A stretch of DNA of 64,000 nt. Origin: an uncultured Bacteroidales bacterium. Its GTDB lineage: Bacteria; Bacteroidota; Bacteroidia; Bacteroidales; UBA932. Where the stretch lies: positions 81,693 through 145,692 of the forward strand of contig CALVDH010000002.1 in the NCBI GenBank assembly GCA_944326235.1, given 5' to 3'. Positions 45,501 through 54,579 of this stretch are shown in pieces. Position 1 is the stretch's first letter. Each line of letters opens with the position of its first letter. The notes under the pieces were generated by a model. It searched no databases, had not been told where the DNA came from, and saw only the letters and a list, made by a program, of their open reading frames with translations. A program made the translations under genes and the position numbers.

Positions 45501-45788
45501 GCAGTCGGCAACGCAGTCTTCTCCGACTGGGCAGTGGAGGACGGCTCCTACCTGAGGCTTCAGTCCGCTACCATCGGCTACACCTTCCCCGAGAAGTGGA
45601 CCAGTAAGGCCTACATCCGCAAACTCCGTATCTACGCCACCGGTACCAACCTCTTCTGCTGGACCAACTACTCCGGCTACGACCCCGAGGTGGACACAAG
45701 GCGTGACACTCCCTTGTCTCCTGGCGTGGATTACTCCGCATATCCCAAGAGCATCGGTTTTGTATTCGGTATCAACCTGACATTCTAA
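42582..45788 (+). CDS. SusC/RagA-type TonB-linked outer-membrane transporter
   Basis: A 1,068-residue TonB-dependent oligosaccharide importer. Signal peptide to about residue 24 (STALYAQ). Residues 26-105: carboxypeptidase-regulatory-like domain (VRGVVTDSNGEPLPGVSVVV). TonB-box region MLEETVVIGYATVKRRDL near 105-122. Plug domain about 125-240 (KITEQPVTSVSQALTGRMAG, SPLYIVDGFPVDNIND, SRGANGVVIITTKSG). The rest is the 22-strand barrel, ending FVFGINLTF with the C-terminal Phe needed for insertion. Pairs with SusD 7 nt downstream. Its position in the pectin operon makes galacturonan fragments the likely cargo. Confidence 0.95.
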   Translation: MRELSKKLCLLLAALLCMSTALYAQEVRGVVTDSNGEPLPGVSVVVEGTTLGTQTDLDGAYVIEVPDINSSSLQFIFIGMKDQIIPVNGRTVIDVMMEDDVTMLEETVVIGYATVKRRDLLGSVSSISNEKITEQPVTSVSQALTGRMAGVSVTTTEGDPDADIKIRVRGGGSITQDSSPLYIVDGFPVDNINDIAASEIQSMDVLKDAFSTAIYGSRGANGVVIITTKSGEKGRKVSVSVNAYYGQKWMANRDAIQTMDSENFVRFQYELGLIRDNISDNYEPFFGSYDDIDLYYGLPTNDWVGMVFGNTGQTWNTDVTVSGSGDNYNWTLGYAHMDDKAIMMGSSYARDNLNLKAQYRPHKSLTFDVNVRYSNMNTRGSGANSMNDAGSTSGNGRLKHAVSYTPIPISSSIQNVDLEEDYGDNAPPLLSVADNDSKRTRTQWNANGAVTWEIIPNLRLKVEGGLQDYRQMDNRFYGLTTYYVANTATYKNLPAARYTDRSYQRYRNTNTLSYDFEDVFDDDRHRLNFILGEEMIITKSHQITAMVENFPESFDSDMAWNFMSTGTPISYEDYYDPDDRLLSGFFRANYEFDERYSIGATVRADGSSKFGPGNEWGFFPSAAASWRISAEPWMQGAKGWLDELKIRYSYGTAGNNNIPANQINRVYKGSSTSWISMGNTYYTTGTVMSNPDLKWETTMTHNIGLDFSFFQGRLSGSVEVYQNDTKDLLIEFPIAGSGYETQYRNIGSTRNRGIEATINLPIVRRQNFDLSFNANIAFNQNRVTSLGGLDRIEYATQWASTEIGTDYIVEVGLPIGSMYGYRNDGRYEVEDFDFIDGEWVLKEGIADASAIIGADYLRPGALKLKDLDGDGVITTADKEVIGDANPLFAGGFSLSGYVYGVDFSANFAYSYGNEVYNANKIEFTSSRKYYNRNLIKQMNVENRWTNVDWETGELVTDPDALAAMNAGTTMWSPAVGNAVFSDWAVEDGSYLRLQSATIGYTFPEKWTSKAYIRKLRIYATGTNLFCWTNYSGYDPEVDTRRDTPLSPGVDYSAYPKSIGFVFGINLTF

Positions 45789-45795
45789 CACAGAC

Positions 45796-47589
45796 ATGAA
45801 TATGAAGACACATATTAAAATATTCGCAAGTGTACTCGCAGCCGTAGCCATGATGTCCCTGTCCTCATGTTCCGAGGAAGGTTTCTTCGACGTGAAGGCA
45901 CCCTCAGCAGCAGACGAGAGCAACGTTTACTCCAACTACACTCTGTCCGAGTACGCCATCTTCTCCATAGCCGAGACCTTCGGCCACACCAACAACTACC
46001 GCGGCCGTTTCCTGCCCTGGTACGGATTCAACACCGATGTCGAATGGTACAACGGCACCAACACCACCGGCAAACAGCTGGCCCAGTACGAGCCTACCAC
46101 CAACAACACCCAGATGAACCTCGACAACGGTCCCTACAACGAGATGTTCGTAGGTATCGAGAGGGCCAACCTGGCCATCGAGGGTCTCCGCGCCTATGGA
46201 GATGTGGAGAACCAGCCGGATATGGCTTATCTTCTCGGCGAGGCCCTCACCCTCAGAGCCATGATTTACTACGACCTGACCAAGGCATGGGGAGACGTGC
46301 CCGCCCGCTTCGAGCCCATCAACTCCGAAAACATCTTCATGGCCAAGAGCAGCCGTGACACCATCTACGTGCAGATACTGGCAGACCTCGAGGAGGCCAT
46401 TCCCTATCTCTACTGGCCCAACGAATCCTCCCAGACAGCCACCACCGACAGGATCAACAAGGCCTTCGCCTGCGGTCTCTACGCCCGCATAGCCCTGGCC
46501 GCCTCCGGCTATGCTCTCCGTCCTGAAGACGGTACGGTAGGCACCGGCAATCTCGGTTCTGTAAGAAAAACCAACGAGCCCGCCCTCCAGGCCGAAGTGC
46601 TTTATCCCAAAGCTCTCGGATACCTGCAGGAAGTCATCAACAGCGGTACCGCCAATCTCGTAAGCTCGTACGAGCAGCTGTGGCGCGATTTCAACAACTA
46701 TGACCTGACTGCCGGTAAGGAAGTACTCTACAGCATTCCCTTCAGCGACGGCCGCGGCAGATGGAACTACCACTTCGCCGGCAGCCACGAAGGATCCTCC
46801 TACATTGGAACGGCCGCTAACCGCGGCGGCGATGTCGGTCCGGTACCTTCGCTCTACTTCAAGTACGGTGCCCAGGATGTGCGTAGGGACGTCAGTTGTG
46901 TAAACTTCGACTGGATCGAGGACAGCCAGGAACCCGCCGGCATAGATATGTGGTATTTCGGAAAATACCGTTTCGAATGGATGCAGACACAGCCCTACGG
47001 CGGCGGTAACGACGATGGTCTCAAACCTGTAGTTATGCGCTACTCAGACATCCTCCTGATGGCAGCCGAGATAGCCAACGAACTGGGACAGCCGGACGTC
47101 GCAAAGAACTACCTTCTTCAGGTAAGACGCAGGGCCTACGCCGGCAATGAGGCTGTGGCAGACTCCTACGTCAACAGTCTCAGCGGCAAGGATGCCATCT
47201 TCAACGCCATCGTGGACGAAAGGGCCCTCGAATTCGTAGGTGAGTTCCTCCGCAAGGCCGACCTCATCAGATGGAACCTTCTCACAAAAAAGCTCAACGA
47301 GGCCAAAGCCGATATGAACGCTATAGCTCAGCGTACCGATGAAGTGTACTACAGTTACAGCGAAGACGGCATGAGCCTTAATTTCTGGGGACTTGACCCC
47401 GCACAGTCCGGCATCAGCCCTGAGGGCAGCCAGTGGATTCTTGCGGAGGATTATTTCCAGAACTTTGACACAGAACTCATCGATGCCATATACCAGACAG
47501 AAAACCCCAACACCCGCCAGTTCTGGCCCATCTTCGACATCACCCTCACCAACAGCCAGGGCTATCTGAAAAACGACTACGGATACTAA
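45796..47589 (+). CDS. SusD/RagB-type surface glycan-binding lipoprotein
   Basis: A 597-residue partner of the SusC protein. Lipoprotein signal with MSLSSC (Cys at residue 25 from the first ATG; a second ATG lies six bases on). N-terminal SusD-like region contains ERANLAIEGLRAYGD and LLGEALTLRAMIYYDLTKAWGDVP, the TPR-like helices. The C-terminal RagB domain has VMRYSDILLMAAEIANELG and AIVDERALEFVGEFLRKADLIRW, both strong signatures. It forms the lid on the SusC barrel. Gap to the next lipoprotein gene is 18 nt. Confidence 0.95.
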   Translation: MNMKTHIKIFASVLAAVAMMSLSSCSEEGFFDVKAPSAADESNVYSNYTLSEYAIFSIAETFGHTNNYRGRFLPWYGFNTDVEWYNGTNTTGKQLAQYEPTTNNTQMNLDNGPYNEMFVGIERANLAIEGLRAYGDVENQPDMAYLLGEALTLRAMIYYDLTKAWGDVPARFEPINSENIFMAKSSRDTIYVQILADLEEAIPYLYWPNESSQTATTDRINKAFACGLYARIALAASGYALRPEDGTVGTGNLGSVRKTNEPALQAEVLYPKALGYLQEVINSGTANLVSSYEQLWRDFNNYDLTAGKEVLYSIPFSDGRGRWNYHFAGSHEGSSYIGTAANRGGDVGPVPSLYFKYGAQDVRRDVSCVNFDWIEDSQEPAGIDMWYFGKYRFEWMQTQPYGGGNDDGLKPVVMRYSDILLMAAEIANELGQPDVAKNYLLQVRRRAYAGNEAVADSYVNSLSGKDAIFNAIVDERALEFVGEFLRKADLIRWNLLTKKLNEAKADMNAIAQRTDEVYYSYSEDGMSLNFWGLDPAQSGISPEGSQWILAEDYFQNFDTELIDAIYQTENPNTRQFWPIFDITLTNSQGYLKNDYGY

Positions 47590-47607
47590 CAGCCAAATTA
47601 CACTCAG

Positions 47608-50600
47608 ATGAAAAAGTTATTTAAAAACATAATATTTGCGGCAATGCTGGTAATGGGCGGCATCTACGTATCCTGCACCAGCGTCACGGATGAGATTACA
47701 GAGCTGAGTCTCACCCGCTGCCTCGAGCCGCTCAATCTCGACTATACCATCTCCAACGGAGACAGCGTCATCTTCAGCTGGGACCTTGTGACCGGCTCCG
47801 ATCAGTTCGCTCTGCAGATAGCCAAGGACACCTGCGTCTACACCAACTCGGACGGTTCAATCAGAGCCAATGCCAAGGAGTACATTGTCAAAGCGGATGA
47901 GGTTCCCTACGGCGTAAAACTGGAGCCTGACCAGAAATATTTCTTCCGCGTACAGGCACAGGTTTCCGACAACAGCAAGGACTTTTCCAAATGGTCCGAG
48001 TACGTCGACACCATCGCCACCTACGCTGTCCGCAGCAACCTCAATCCCAAGGTTACTGAGCGTACCGCCACATCCATAACCATATCGTGGGATATAGACG
48101 CTGAAGTGACCCATATCTTATATACCCCGCGCGACGGCTCCCAGAGCAGATACGACCTTACCCCTGAAGACATCACTGCTGCCAAAGCCACCGTATCCGG
48201 TCTGACCGCCTCCACCAACTACACCGTCGGCCTCTACTTCCAGAGTGCCAACCGCGGTGAGCTGAGCCTCTACACCATGCCTGACCTCTCCGGCAAGACT
48301 CTGACACCGGTCCGTACCCTCGAGGACCTTCAGGCCGCATTCAGAGACGGTGCTGCGGAAGTAGACCTGTATATGGACGGCTCTCCCTACGAGATAGGCC
48401 AGGTAGACCTGGTTAACAGCATGAACATCTACGGACGGGAGTCCGCTGACGGAAGCCGTCCCGTAATCCTTGGAGAGGTGCACATCAACACCTTATCCCT
48501 CGACCATTTCTACAGCGAAGGCGTGGAGTGGAACGGTAATGAATACGAGTTCGGTTTCCCTATCCAGCTCAAGAACGGCGCCGGTCTGTCCGATGTCCAG
48601 ATAGGTTCTATCACCTACAAGAACAGCACCATCACAGGATACTCCAAAGGACTGATTTACGAGTGGAGTCAAAACTTTAATCTAGAAACATATACTGTTG
48701 ATGGATGCACCATTTCCAATATCCTTACAGGAAGCGGTGATGGTTTCGATCTCCGCGCTACAAATGGCCCTACAACAGTAGATGTCATCAATTTCCTCAA
48801 CAGTACCATCTACAACAGTTTCAGAAGTTTCGTAAGAATTGATGCGGCTGTTACCATTTCTACCGGATTCAACTTCAGGAACAATACCCTTATGGGACTC
48901 TGCACTACAGTAGAAGGAACCGGCAACAGAGGTATCTTCGCCTTCCAGACCGAATCTGCAAAGGGCAAAATCAGAATTGAGGACAACGTATTCCTCAATA
49001 TGACAGAATTCTCGACCTTTATCGGAGCCAATGCCGCCAACCTGGCTGCTGCGGACATGACCATTGCCGGCAACTACTTCTACAACGTAGCCGAGACCTT
49101 CTTCAACGACAAGTGCTCAGAAAGCGCGGCCACAGCCGGAGGCGGCTCAGTCCTCGGCTCCGACCCCTGCTTCAACTCCGAGGGCCTGATCTTCAACATC
49201 ACCAACTCCAACGTCCTCTCCGCCGGTGCCGGTGACCCCCGCTGGCTGGTAGAGTACGTCGAGCCCCCCATCGACAACGAGCTGCCCCTCATCGAGGGTG
49301 CCAAGACCTGGGACCTCACCGACGCATCCATTTTCAGCGGCGAGATGAAAGTCACCCAGGTCAAGGACCAGCTCCGCTTCATCGTCTCTGAGGAGAACAC
49401 CATCCTCCTGGAGGACGGTCTGATCAAGTTCACCGCAGCAGGTGTGACCAACCCTGCAGGCGCTGTAACCGCCGGCGGTCTTGAGTTCCATGTAGACAAG
49501 CCCGGTTCCGTGCTGATCAAGACAGCCGACTACGATGACCTCACCGGCAACCACGTAGTAGTATCCCTCAACGGTACCGTCAAGGGCGGAGCCGCCACCC
49601 AGGTCAACTACGGCACTGTCCAGAAGATCATCGTGACCGACATCGCCGAGGAGACTCCCATCTACCTCTACGCCTCCGGTCCAATCGCCATCGAGTCACT
49701 CGCATGGTCCAACGACACTACCCAGGTCAATACAGCCCTCCCTACTCCTGAGAACGTAACCGCCGCACCCGCAGCAATGGTTCAGGGCGAGGCCACCGAC
49801 ATCGTCATCACCTGGGACGAAGTTGAGAACGCCGGTTCATACTCCGTAAGCTTCAACAACGGAGCCAGCGAGACAGTCGAGGGTACAACCTACACCGTTC
49901 CCGCATCCCAGACCGGCTTCCTGCAGCCCGGCAGCTACTCAGTAAGAGTATTCGCCAACCCCGCAGAAGGTGACATCTACAACACCCAGTCATCTGCCGG
50001 ATACGCATCGTTCGCAGTCCTCGCAGGAGGCGGACAGGGCGGCGGAACATCTGTAGCTACTGTAGATGACCTGTTCAGTGCCCTCTCCGCAGGTGTCGGC
50101 GAGATTACTCTTGAGGCCGGCACATACGACTTCACCTCCATCTCAGCCACAGGTCTCTCCGAGGACGGTATCTACACCGTAATCGGCGACCTCAGCCTGA
50201 CAGGTGAGGGTGACGTCATAGTCATCGGTGCCTTCAAGCTCGGTGCCGGCGCAGGCAACATCACTCTCGACGGCATCAGCTTCAGCGGCAACAACGGAGC
50301 TATAGGCAACTTCCTCGAGGATGTAGAAGGCGAGACAAACGCATCGTCCATCACAATTAGGAACTGCGTCCTGACTGGTTACTCCAAATCTATAATTTAC
50401 AACAGCAAAGACAACTCGGCTGTCGGAGATCTTGTAATCTCCAACAATCTGATTCACGACAATGGCACTGGACAGGGAGCATTCGATTTCCGTAAAGGTT
50501 CCGCCACAAGCATCATTTTGGAGAACAACACTCTGTATAATGGATGCCGTGAAGTTATGCGTGTTGATATAGATGTCACAGGCAAAGTAACTATTGCTAA

Positions 50601-51894
50601 TAATACTTTTGCCAACATTCCCGGAGGCGACAAGAGAGGCTATGCCAGATTCAACAAATCCGTCAACGGAGGAATTGAGGTCAGCAATAACCTGTATCTG
50701 AACATTCCTGGTTCCACTGATGGAGTATTGGATGCAGAACAGAATTATCCTTTCATGAGCGACATTGCCGAGAATACTGTTACATTCTCAAATAACTTCT
50801 TCTATCAAGTAGGAAATAATTGGTTTGCAGGTGACATAGACGAGGCTACGGCCACCGCCAACGGAGGTGCTGTATTGCCGGCAAGTCCTGTCGAAAACAT
50901 AGCATCCGGTGAGTTCACCCTCACAAATGCAGTTCTGATGGCCAAGCAGGTAGGTGACCCCAGATGGAACCCTCAGGCCGACATACCCGCAACCTCCACC
51001 ATCGAGGTCAACTCCATGGAAGAACTGGTCAACGCCATCGCCTCCGGAGCCAATGACTTCACTCTCAATGCAGGTACATACGATTTCAGAGGCAGCATCT
51101 CTGAGGATGGTGTTTTCACCCCTACATCAGATCTTACTCTGAGAGGAAACGGTGATGTCACTGTCATCGGTGCATTCAAACTTGGAGCCGGTGTCAGCAA
51201 CCTGACTCTCAGCGGAATTCATTTTGACGGAAGTAATAAATCCCTCGGAGATTTCATCAGTGACGTAGATGGTGAAACCAACGCACAGTCAGTAATCATC
51301 AGAAACTGTGAAATCAGCAACTACAACAAGTCAATCATCTACATCAGCAAGGAAGGCTCCATCATCAGCGGCGCTGTGGAAATTGCAGGAAACCTCATCC
51401 ACGATATGGGTACCGGCCAGGGTACTTTCGATATCCGAAAAGGCAGTGTAGGCAGCCTGGTGCTTACCAACAACACCATCTACAATGGTTGCCGTGACGT
51501 TGTTCGTGCCGACACAGACGTACTTGGAAGTCTTTCAGCTGTAAATAACACTTTCTCAGGCATTACAGGAGGCAACTCCAACGGTTTCTTCTACGTAAGA
51601 AGTCACACCACAGGAATAAACATTGCCAACAACATCTTTATCAACATGCCTGCTTACAAGATGATGCACGACACTGCATACAAGAACAACAGTGAGGTGA
51701 TTTCCATCGCCAACAACTTCTACTTCAATGTAGGAGAGACTTGGTTCTCAGGATCATTCACTCAGGATATGGGCATCGCCAACGGAGGAGCTGTCCTCAC
51801 TGAAAGCCCTGTCAAGGCCGCCGCCAACGGAGACTTCACCGTAACCGACGCCACAGTCAAGGCCGCCGGAGCAGGAGACGGAAGATGGCTATAG
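47608..51894 (+). CDS. Large surface lipoprotein with three beta-helix (DUF4957/DUF5123-type) modules
   Basis: A 1,428-residue lipoprotein (IYVSC, Cys at residue 23), usually the third component after SusC/SusD in pectin loci and probably a surface glycan-binding protein. Order: two fibronectin-like domains (about 38-210); beta-helix module A (about 215-545); a beta-rich domain (about 555-710); a fibronectin-like domain (about 715-805); then modules B (about 815-1118) and C (about 1130-1428), which are close repeats of each other (both contain GDV.VIGAFKLGAG, SIIY.SK and NLIHD.GTGQG.FD.RKGS). Each module ends in GDPRW or GDGRW. Base composition shifts inside the modules: 19 of 60 bases are G/C at 50761-50820 against 38 of 60 at 49981-50040. 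A terminator follows. Confidence 0.75.
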   Translation: MKKLFKNIIFAAMLVMGGIYVSCTSVTDEITELSLTRCLEPLNLDYTISNGDSVIFSWDLVTGSDQFALQIAKDTCVYTNSDGSIRANAKEYIVKADEVPYGVKLEPDQKYFFRVQAQVSDNSKDFSKWSEYVDTIATYAVRSNLNPKVTERTATSITISWDIDAEVTHILYTPRDGSQSRYDLTPEDITAAKATVSGLTASTNYTVGLYFQSANRGELSLYTMPDLSGKTLTPVRTLEDLQAAFRDGAAEVDLYMDGSPYEIGQVDLVNSMNIYGRESADGSRPVILGEVHINTLSLDHFYSEGVEWNGNEYEFGFPIQLKNGAGLSDVQIGSITYKNSTITGYSKGLIYEWSQNFNLETYTVDGCTISNILTGSGDGFDLRATNGPTTVDVINFLNSTIYNSFRSFVRIDAAVTISTGFNFRNNTLMGLCTTVEGTGNRGIFAFQTESAKGKIRIEDNVFLNMTEFSTFIGANAANLAAADMTIAGNYFYNVAETFFNDKCSESAATAGGGSVLGSDPCFNSEGLIFNITNSNVLSAGAGDPRWLVEYVEPPIDNELPLIEGAKTWDLTDASIFSGEMKVTQVKDQLRFIVSEENTILLEDGLIKFTAAGVTNPAGAVTAGGLEFHVDKPGSVLIKTADYDDLTGNHVVVSLNGTVKGGAATQVNYGTVQKIIVTDIAEETPIYLYASGPIAIESLAWSNDTTQVNTALPTPENVTAAPAAMVQGEATDIVITWDEVENAGSYSVSFNNGASETVEGTTYTVPASQTGFLQPGSYSVRVFANPAEGDIYNTQSSAGYASFAVLAGGGQGGGTSVATVDDLFSALSAGVGEITLEAGTYDFTSISATGLSEDGIYTVIGDLSLTGEGDVIVIGAFKLGAGAGNITLDGISFSGNNGAIGNFLEDVEGETNASSITIRNCVLTGYSKSIIYNSKDNSAVGDLVISNNLIHDNGTGQGAFDFRKGSATSIILENNTLYNGCREVMRVDIDVTGKVTIANNTFANIPGGDKRGYARFNKSVNGGIEVSNNLYLNIPGSTDGVLDAEQNYPFMSDIAENTVTFSNNFFYQVGNNWFAGDIDEATATANGGAVLPASPVENIASGEFTLTNAVLMAKQVGDPRWNPQADIPATSTIEVNSMEELVNAIASGANDFTLNAGTYDFRGSISEDGVFTPTSDLTLRGNGDVTVIGAFKLGAGVSNLTLSGIHFDGSNKSLGDFISDVDGETNAQSVIIRNCEISNYNKSIIYISKEGSIISGAVEIAGNLIHDMGTGQGTFDIRKGSVGSLVLTNNTIYNGCRDVVRADTDVLGSLSAVNNTFSGITGGNSNGFFYVRSHTTGINIANNIFINMPAYKMMHDTAYKNNSEVISIANNFYFNVGETWFSGSFTQDMGIANGGAVLTESPVKAAANGDFTVTDATVKAAGAGDGRWL

Positions 51895-51929
51895 GAAAAT
51901 TCGATATGTGTTAATAATTTAGTATTTTT

Positions 51930-51964
51930 GGAGGGTGTTTTTGAAAAAGGACACCCTCCTTTTT
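51930..51964 (+). terminator. Intrinsic terminator after the surface lipoprotein gene
   Basis: GGAGGGTGT at 51930-51938 pairs with ACACCCTCC at 51951-51959, with further A/T pairing in the loop, followed by TTTTT. It may reduce transcription from the transport genes into kduD-kduI, giving the two parts different levels. Confidence 0.8.
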
Positions 51965-51992
51965 GAAAGGTAATTTTAAGATTTAAAAGAAT

Positions 51993-52787
51993 ATGGTAGA
52001 TTTCTCACTCAAAGGCAAGATCGCGCTGGTAACCGGCGCATCCTACGGAATCGGCTTCGCCATCGCCTCCGCTTACGCCGAGGCCGGAGCCACCATCGTG
52101 TTCAATGACATCAAGCCCGAGCTCGTGGAGAAGGGACTCGCCTCCTACGCCGAGCTGGGCATCAAGGCACACGGCTACGTCTGCGACGTGACCTACGAGG
52201 CTCAGGTACAGGACATTGTAGCCAGGATAGAGAAGGAGGTCGGCGTAATCGACATCCTGGTCAACAACGCCGGCATCATCAAGCGCATCCCCATGCACGA
52301 GATGAAGGCCTCGGAGTTCCGCCAGGTCATCGACGTGGACCTCAACGCTCCCTTCATCGTTTCAAAGGCCGTCATCCCCTCGATGATACGCAAGGGCGGC
52401 GGCAAGATCATCAACATCTGCTCCATGATGTCCGAGCTCGGACGCGAAACAGTGTCAGCATACGCTGCCGCCAAGGGCGGACTCAAGATGCTGACCCGCA
52501 ACATCGCATCGGAGTACGGCGAGTACAACATCCAGTGCAACGGCATCGGCCCCGGCTACATCGCCACTCCCCAGACCGCACCTCTGCGCGAGCGCCAGCC
52601 CGACGGCTCCCGCCACCCCTTCGACTCCTTCATTGTAGCCAAGACCCCTGCCGCCCGCTGGGGCACCACCGACGACCTCAAGGGCCCCGCTGTCTTCCTG
52701 GCCAGCTCCGCCTCCGACTTCGTCAACGGCCACATCCTCTATGTGGACGGCGGTATCCTCGCATACATCGGCAAACAGCCCAAATAA
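51993..52787 (+). CDS. kduD: 2-dehydro-3-deoxy-D-gluconate 5-dehydrogenase
   Basis: Short-chain dehydrogenase of 264 residues that reduces 2,5-diketo-3-deoxygluconate to 2-keto-3-deoxygluconate. Cofactor motif VTGASYGIGFAIASAYAEAG at residues 14-33, NNAGI near 91, catalytic Tyr/Lys in SAYAAAKGGL near 154, and PGYIATPQT after it. The C-terminus KDLKGPAVFL-type segment and DGGILAYIG fit KduD and gluconate 5-dehydrogenases. Followed by kduI after 23 nt, which settles the role. It lies after a terminator, and no clear independent promoter is seen. Confidence 0.9.
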   Translation: MVDFSLKGKIALVTGASYGIGFAIASAYAEAGATIVFNDIKPELVEKGLASYAELGIKAHGYVCDVTYEAQVQDIVARIEKEVGVIDILVNNAGIIKRIPMHEMKASEFRQVIDVDLNAPFIVSKAVIPSMIRKGGGKIINICSMMSELGRETVSAYAAAKGGLKMLTRNIASEYGEYNIQCNGIGPGYIATPQTAPLRERQPDGSRHPFDSFIVAKTPAARWGTTDDLKGPAVFLASSASDFVNGHILYVDGGILAYIGKQPK

Positions 52788-52810
52788 CCATTTAAACATT
52801 GTTCGGAATT

Positions 52811-53656
52811 ATGAGCAAAATCAACATAGAAGTGCGCTACCCCTCCCACCAGGACGACGCGAAGCATTACGACACCGCCACCCTCCGCAAGCACTACCTT
52901 GTGGAGAGGATCATGGCCCCCGATGAGATCAACATGTGCTACTCGATGTTCGACCGCATCATCGTCGGCGGCGCCATGCCCGTGGCCGAGAAGCTGACCC
53001 TCACCTCCCCCGACATCCTCCGCTCGGAGTATTTCACCCAGCGCCGCGAGGTCGGAGTCATCAACGTAGGCGGCCGCGGAGCCGTCACCGTAGGCTCCGA
53101 CCGTTACGAGCTGGAATTCAAGGAGGCCCTGTACATCGGCCGCGGCGACAGACACATCGTGTTCGAGAGCCTCGACGCTGAGCACCCCGCCAAGTTCTAC
53201 TTCAACTCCGCTCCCGCCCACAAGGAATATCCCTGCAAGAAAGTATCCAGGAAGGACGCCATCGTCATGCACATGGGCTCCCTCGAGGAGAGCAACGAGC
53301 GTACCATCAACCGTCTGCTGGTCAACGAGGTCACTCCCTGCTGCCAGCTTCAGATGGGTATGACCGAGCTGGCTCCGGGCAGCACCTGGAACACCATGCC
53401 GGCCCACACCCACGACCGCAGGATGGAGGCCTATTTCTACTTCGAGCTGCCCGAGGACGCGGCAGTATGCCACTTCATGGGCGAGCCTCAGGAGACCCGC
53501 CACATCTGGATGCACAACGAGCAGGCCGTCATCTCCCCCCAGTGGAGCATCCACTCAGCCTGCGCCACCCGCAACTACACCTTCATCTGGGGCATGTGCG
53601 GCGAGAACCAGGACTACAACGACATGGACTGGTGCGCCCCCAAGGACCTCCGCTAA
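52811..53656 (+). CDS. kduI: 5-dehydro-4-deoxy-D-glucuronate isomerase
   Basis: Zinc-dependent cupin isomerase, 281 residues from the ATG at 52811 (an in-frame ATG at 52799 would add MFGI). It converts the 5-keto-4-deoxyuronate released by GH105 into 2,5-diketo-3-deoxygluconate, the KduD substrate. Family start EVRYPSHQDDAKHYDTATLR, and metal-binding cupin motif PAHTHDRRMEAYFYF near residues 198-212 with His, His and Glu, then RHIWMHNEQAVISPQWSIHS with the last His. The final GENQDYNDMDW matches the KduI C-terminus. Length normal. Confidence 0.95.
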   Translation: MSKINIEVRYPSHQDDAKHYDTATLRKHYLVERIMAPDEINMCYSMFDRIIVGGAMPVAEKLTLTSPDILRSEYFTQRREVGVINVGGRGAVTVGSDRYELEFKEALYIGRGDRHIVFESLDAEHPAKFYFNSAPAHKEYPCKKVSRKDAIVMHMGSLEESNERTINRLLVNEVTPCCQLQMGMTELAPGSTWNTMPAHTHDRRMEAYFYFELPEDAAVCHFMGEPQETRHIWMHNEQAVISPQWSIHSACATRNYTFIWGMCGENQDYNDMDWCAPKDLR

Positions 53657-53674
53657 CCATTAAAGACTGACACA

Positions 53675-54547
53675 ATGAGAAAGATTCTGATTCTGACAGC
53701 AGCTGCGGCTGCAGCCCTCCTCGCCCTGACAGCATGCCAGAGCGCACCGGAAGGCGACAAGGTAATGGCCCGCTACGTCCCCGAGAGGGCCGATGACTTC
53801 GTATGGGAAAATGACCTGGTGGCCTACCGCGCCTACGGCAAGGCCCTCGAGGGCAATCCTACCTCCCCCGGCTTCGACGTCTGGGTCAAGAAAGCCGGCA
53901 AGCTGGTAGCCGACGAGTGGTACAAGGGCGCCATGGAAGACCCTGACTACTACCACCACGACCACGGCGGAAAGGACTGCTACAAGGTAGCCGTCAGCCT
54001 CGGCGGCGGAGCCTCCTCTCCCGTCGTGAACGGCCAGATAGCCTATCCCCCGACCAACTACCGCGACTACCGCATCATCGAGGACACCCCTGAGAAGGTG
54101 GTCTTCGAGCTGGTCTATCCCGCATGGCAGGCCGGTGAGGACAGCGTGGCCCTGACCAAGCGCATCACCGTCACCCCCGGCACCCAGTTCTGCAAGGCCG
54201 AGGACATATACACCGGCTCATTTGACAGCCTGACCGTAGCCGCCGGCATCATCCGCCACGAGGTGCTCAGTTCCTCCGCCGGCAACAACTTCGTCGTAAT
54301 CTGGGAGAATGCCTCCGACCAGAGCATAGAGCCCGAGGAGGGCCAGCTCGGCCTGGCGGTTTACATGCCCGATGCCGACCGTGCCGAGATAGAGAGCATC
54401 GGCGGCCACGCCCTCGTCTTCAAGACCATTGCCCCCGGCGAGCCCCTCACCTACTGGTTCGGCTCCTGCTGGTCCCGCGGCGGCAGGATAGCCACCTCCG
54501 AGGACTGGAACACCCACGTCAGCGACTTCATCGCCGACCTCCGGTAA
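53675..54547 (+). CDS. DUF4861 family lipoprotein
   Basis: A 290-residue lipoprotein (LALTAC, Cys at residue 21). The mature part matches the DUF4861 family by eye: ARYVPERADDFVWENDLVAYRAYG near the start, then GFDVWVKKAGKLVADEWYKG and HHDHGGKDCYKVAVSLGGG, and the end YWFGSCWSRGGRI. The fold is expected to be a large beta-sandwich. Members occur beside pectin or rhamnogalacturonan lyase genes, and the conserved Trp, His and Asp residues suggest a catalytic or sugar-binding role not yet defined. Last gene of the pectin operon; its end is followed by the palindrome pair at 54580-54633. Confidence 0.78.
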   Translation: MRKILILTAAAAAALLALTACQSAPEGDKVMARYVPERADDFVWENDLVAYRAYGKALEGNPTSPGFDVWVKKAGKLVADEWYKGAMEDPDYYHHDHGGKDCYKVAVSLGGGASSPVVNGQIAYPPTNYRDYRIIEDTPEKVVFELVYPAWQAGEDSVALTKRITVTPGTQFCKAEDIYTGSFDSLTVAAGIIRHEVLSSSAGNNFVVIWENASDQSIEPEEGQLGLAVYMPDADRAEIESIGGHALVFKTIAPGEPLTYWFGSCWSRGGRIATSEDWNTHVSDFIADLR

Positions 54548-54579
54548 TCTCCTGCCCCGGCACGCACCGCACCACTCAA

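Noticed and set aside
44721..45923. 400-codon minus-strand frame opposite the SusC/SusD junction
   Set aside because: Antisense shadow of the strongly conserved SusC barrel; composition is dominated by Val and Gly, and there is no plausible start region.
51923..51930. TATTTTTG as a promoter for kduD
   Set aside because: Although it matches TAnnTTTG, its predicted start would fall inside the terminator stem at 51930-51959 and no -33 element is seen.
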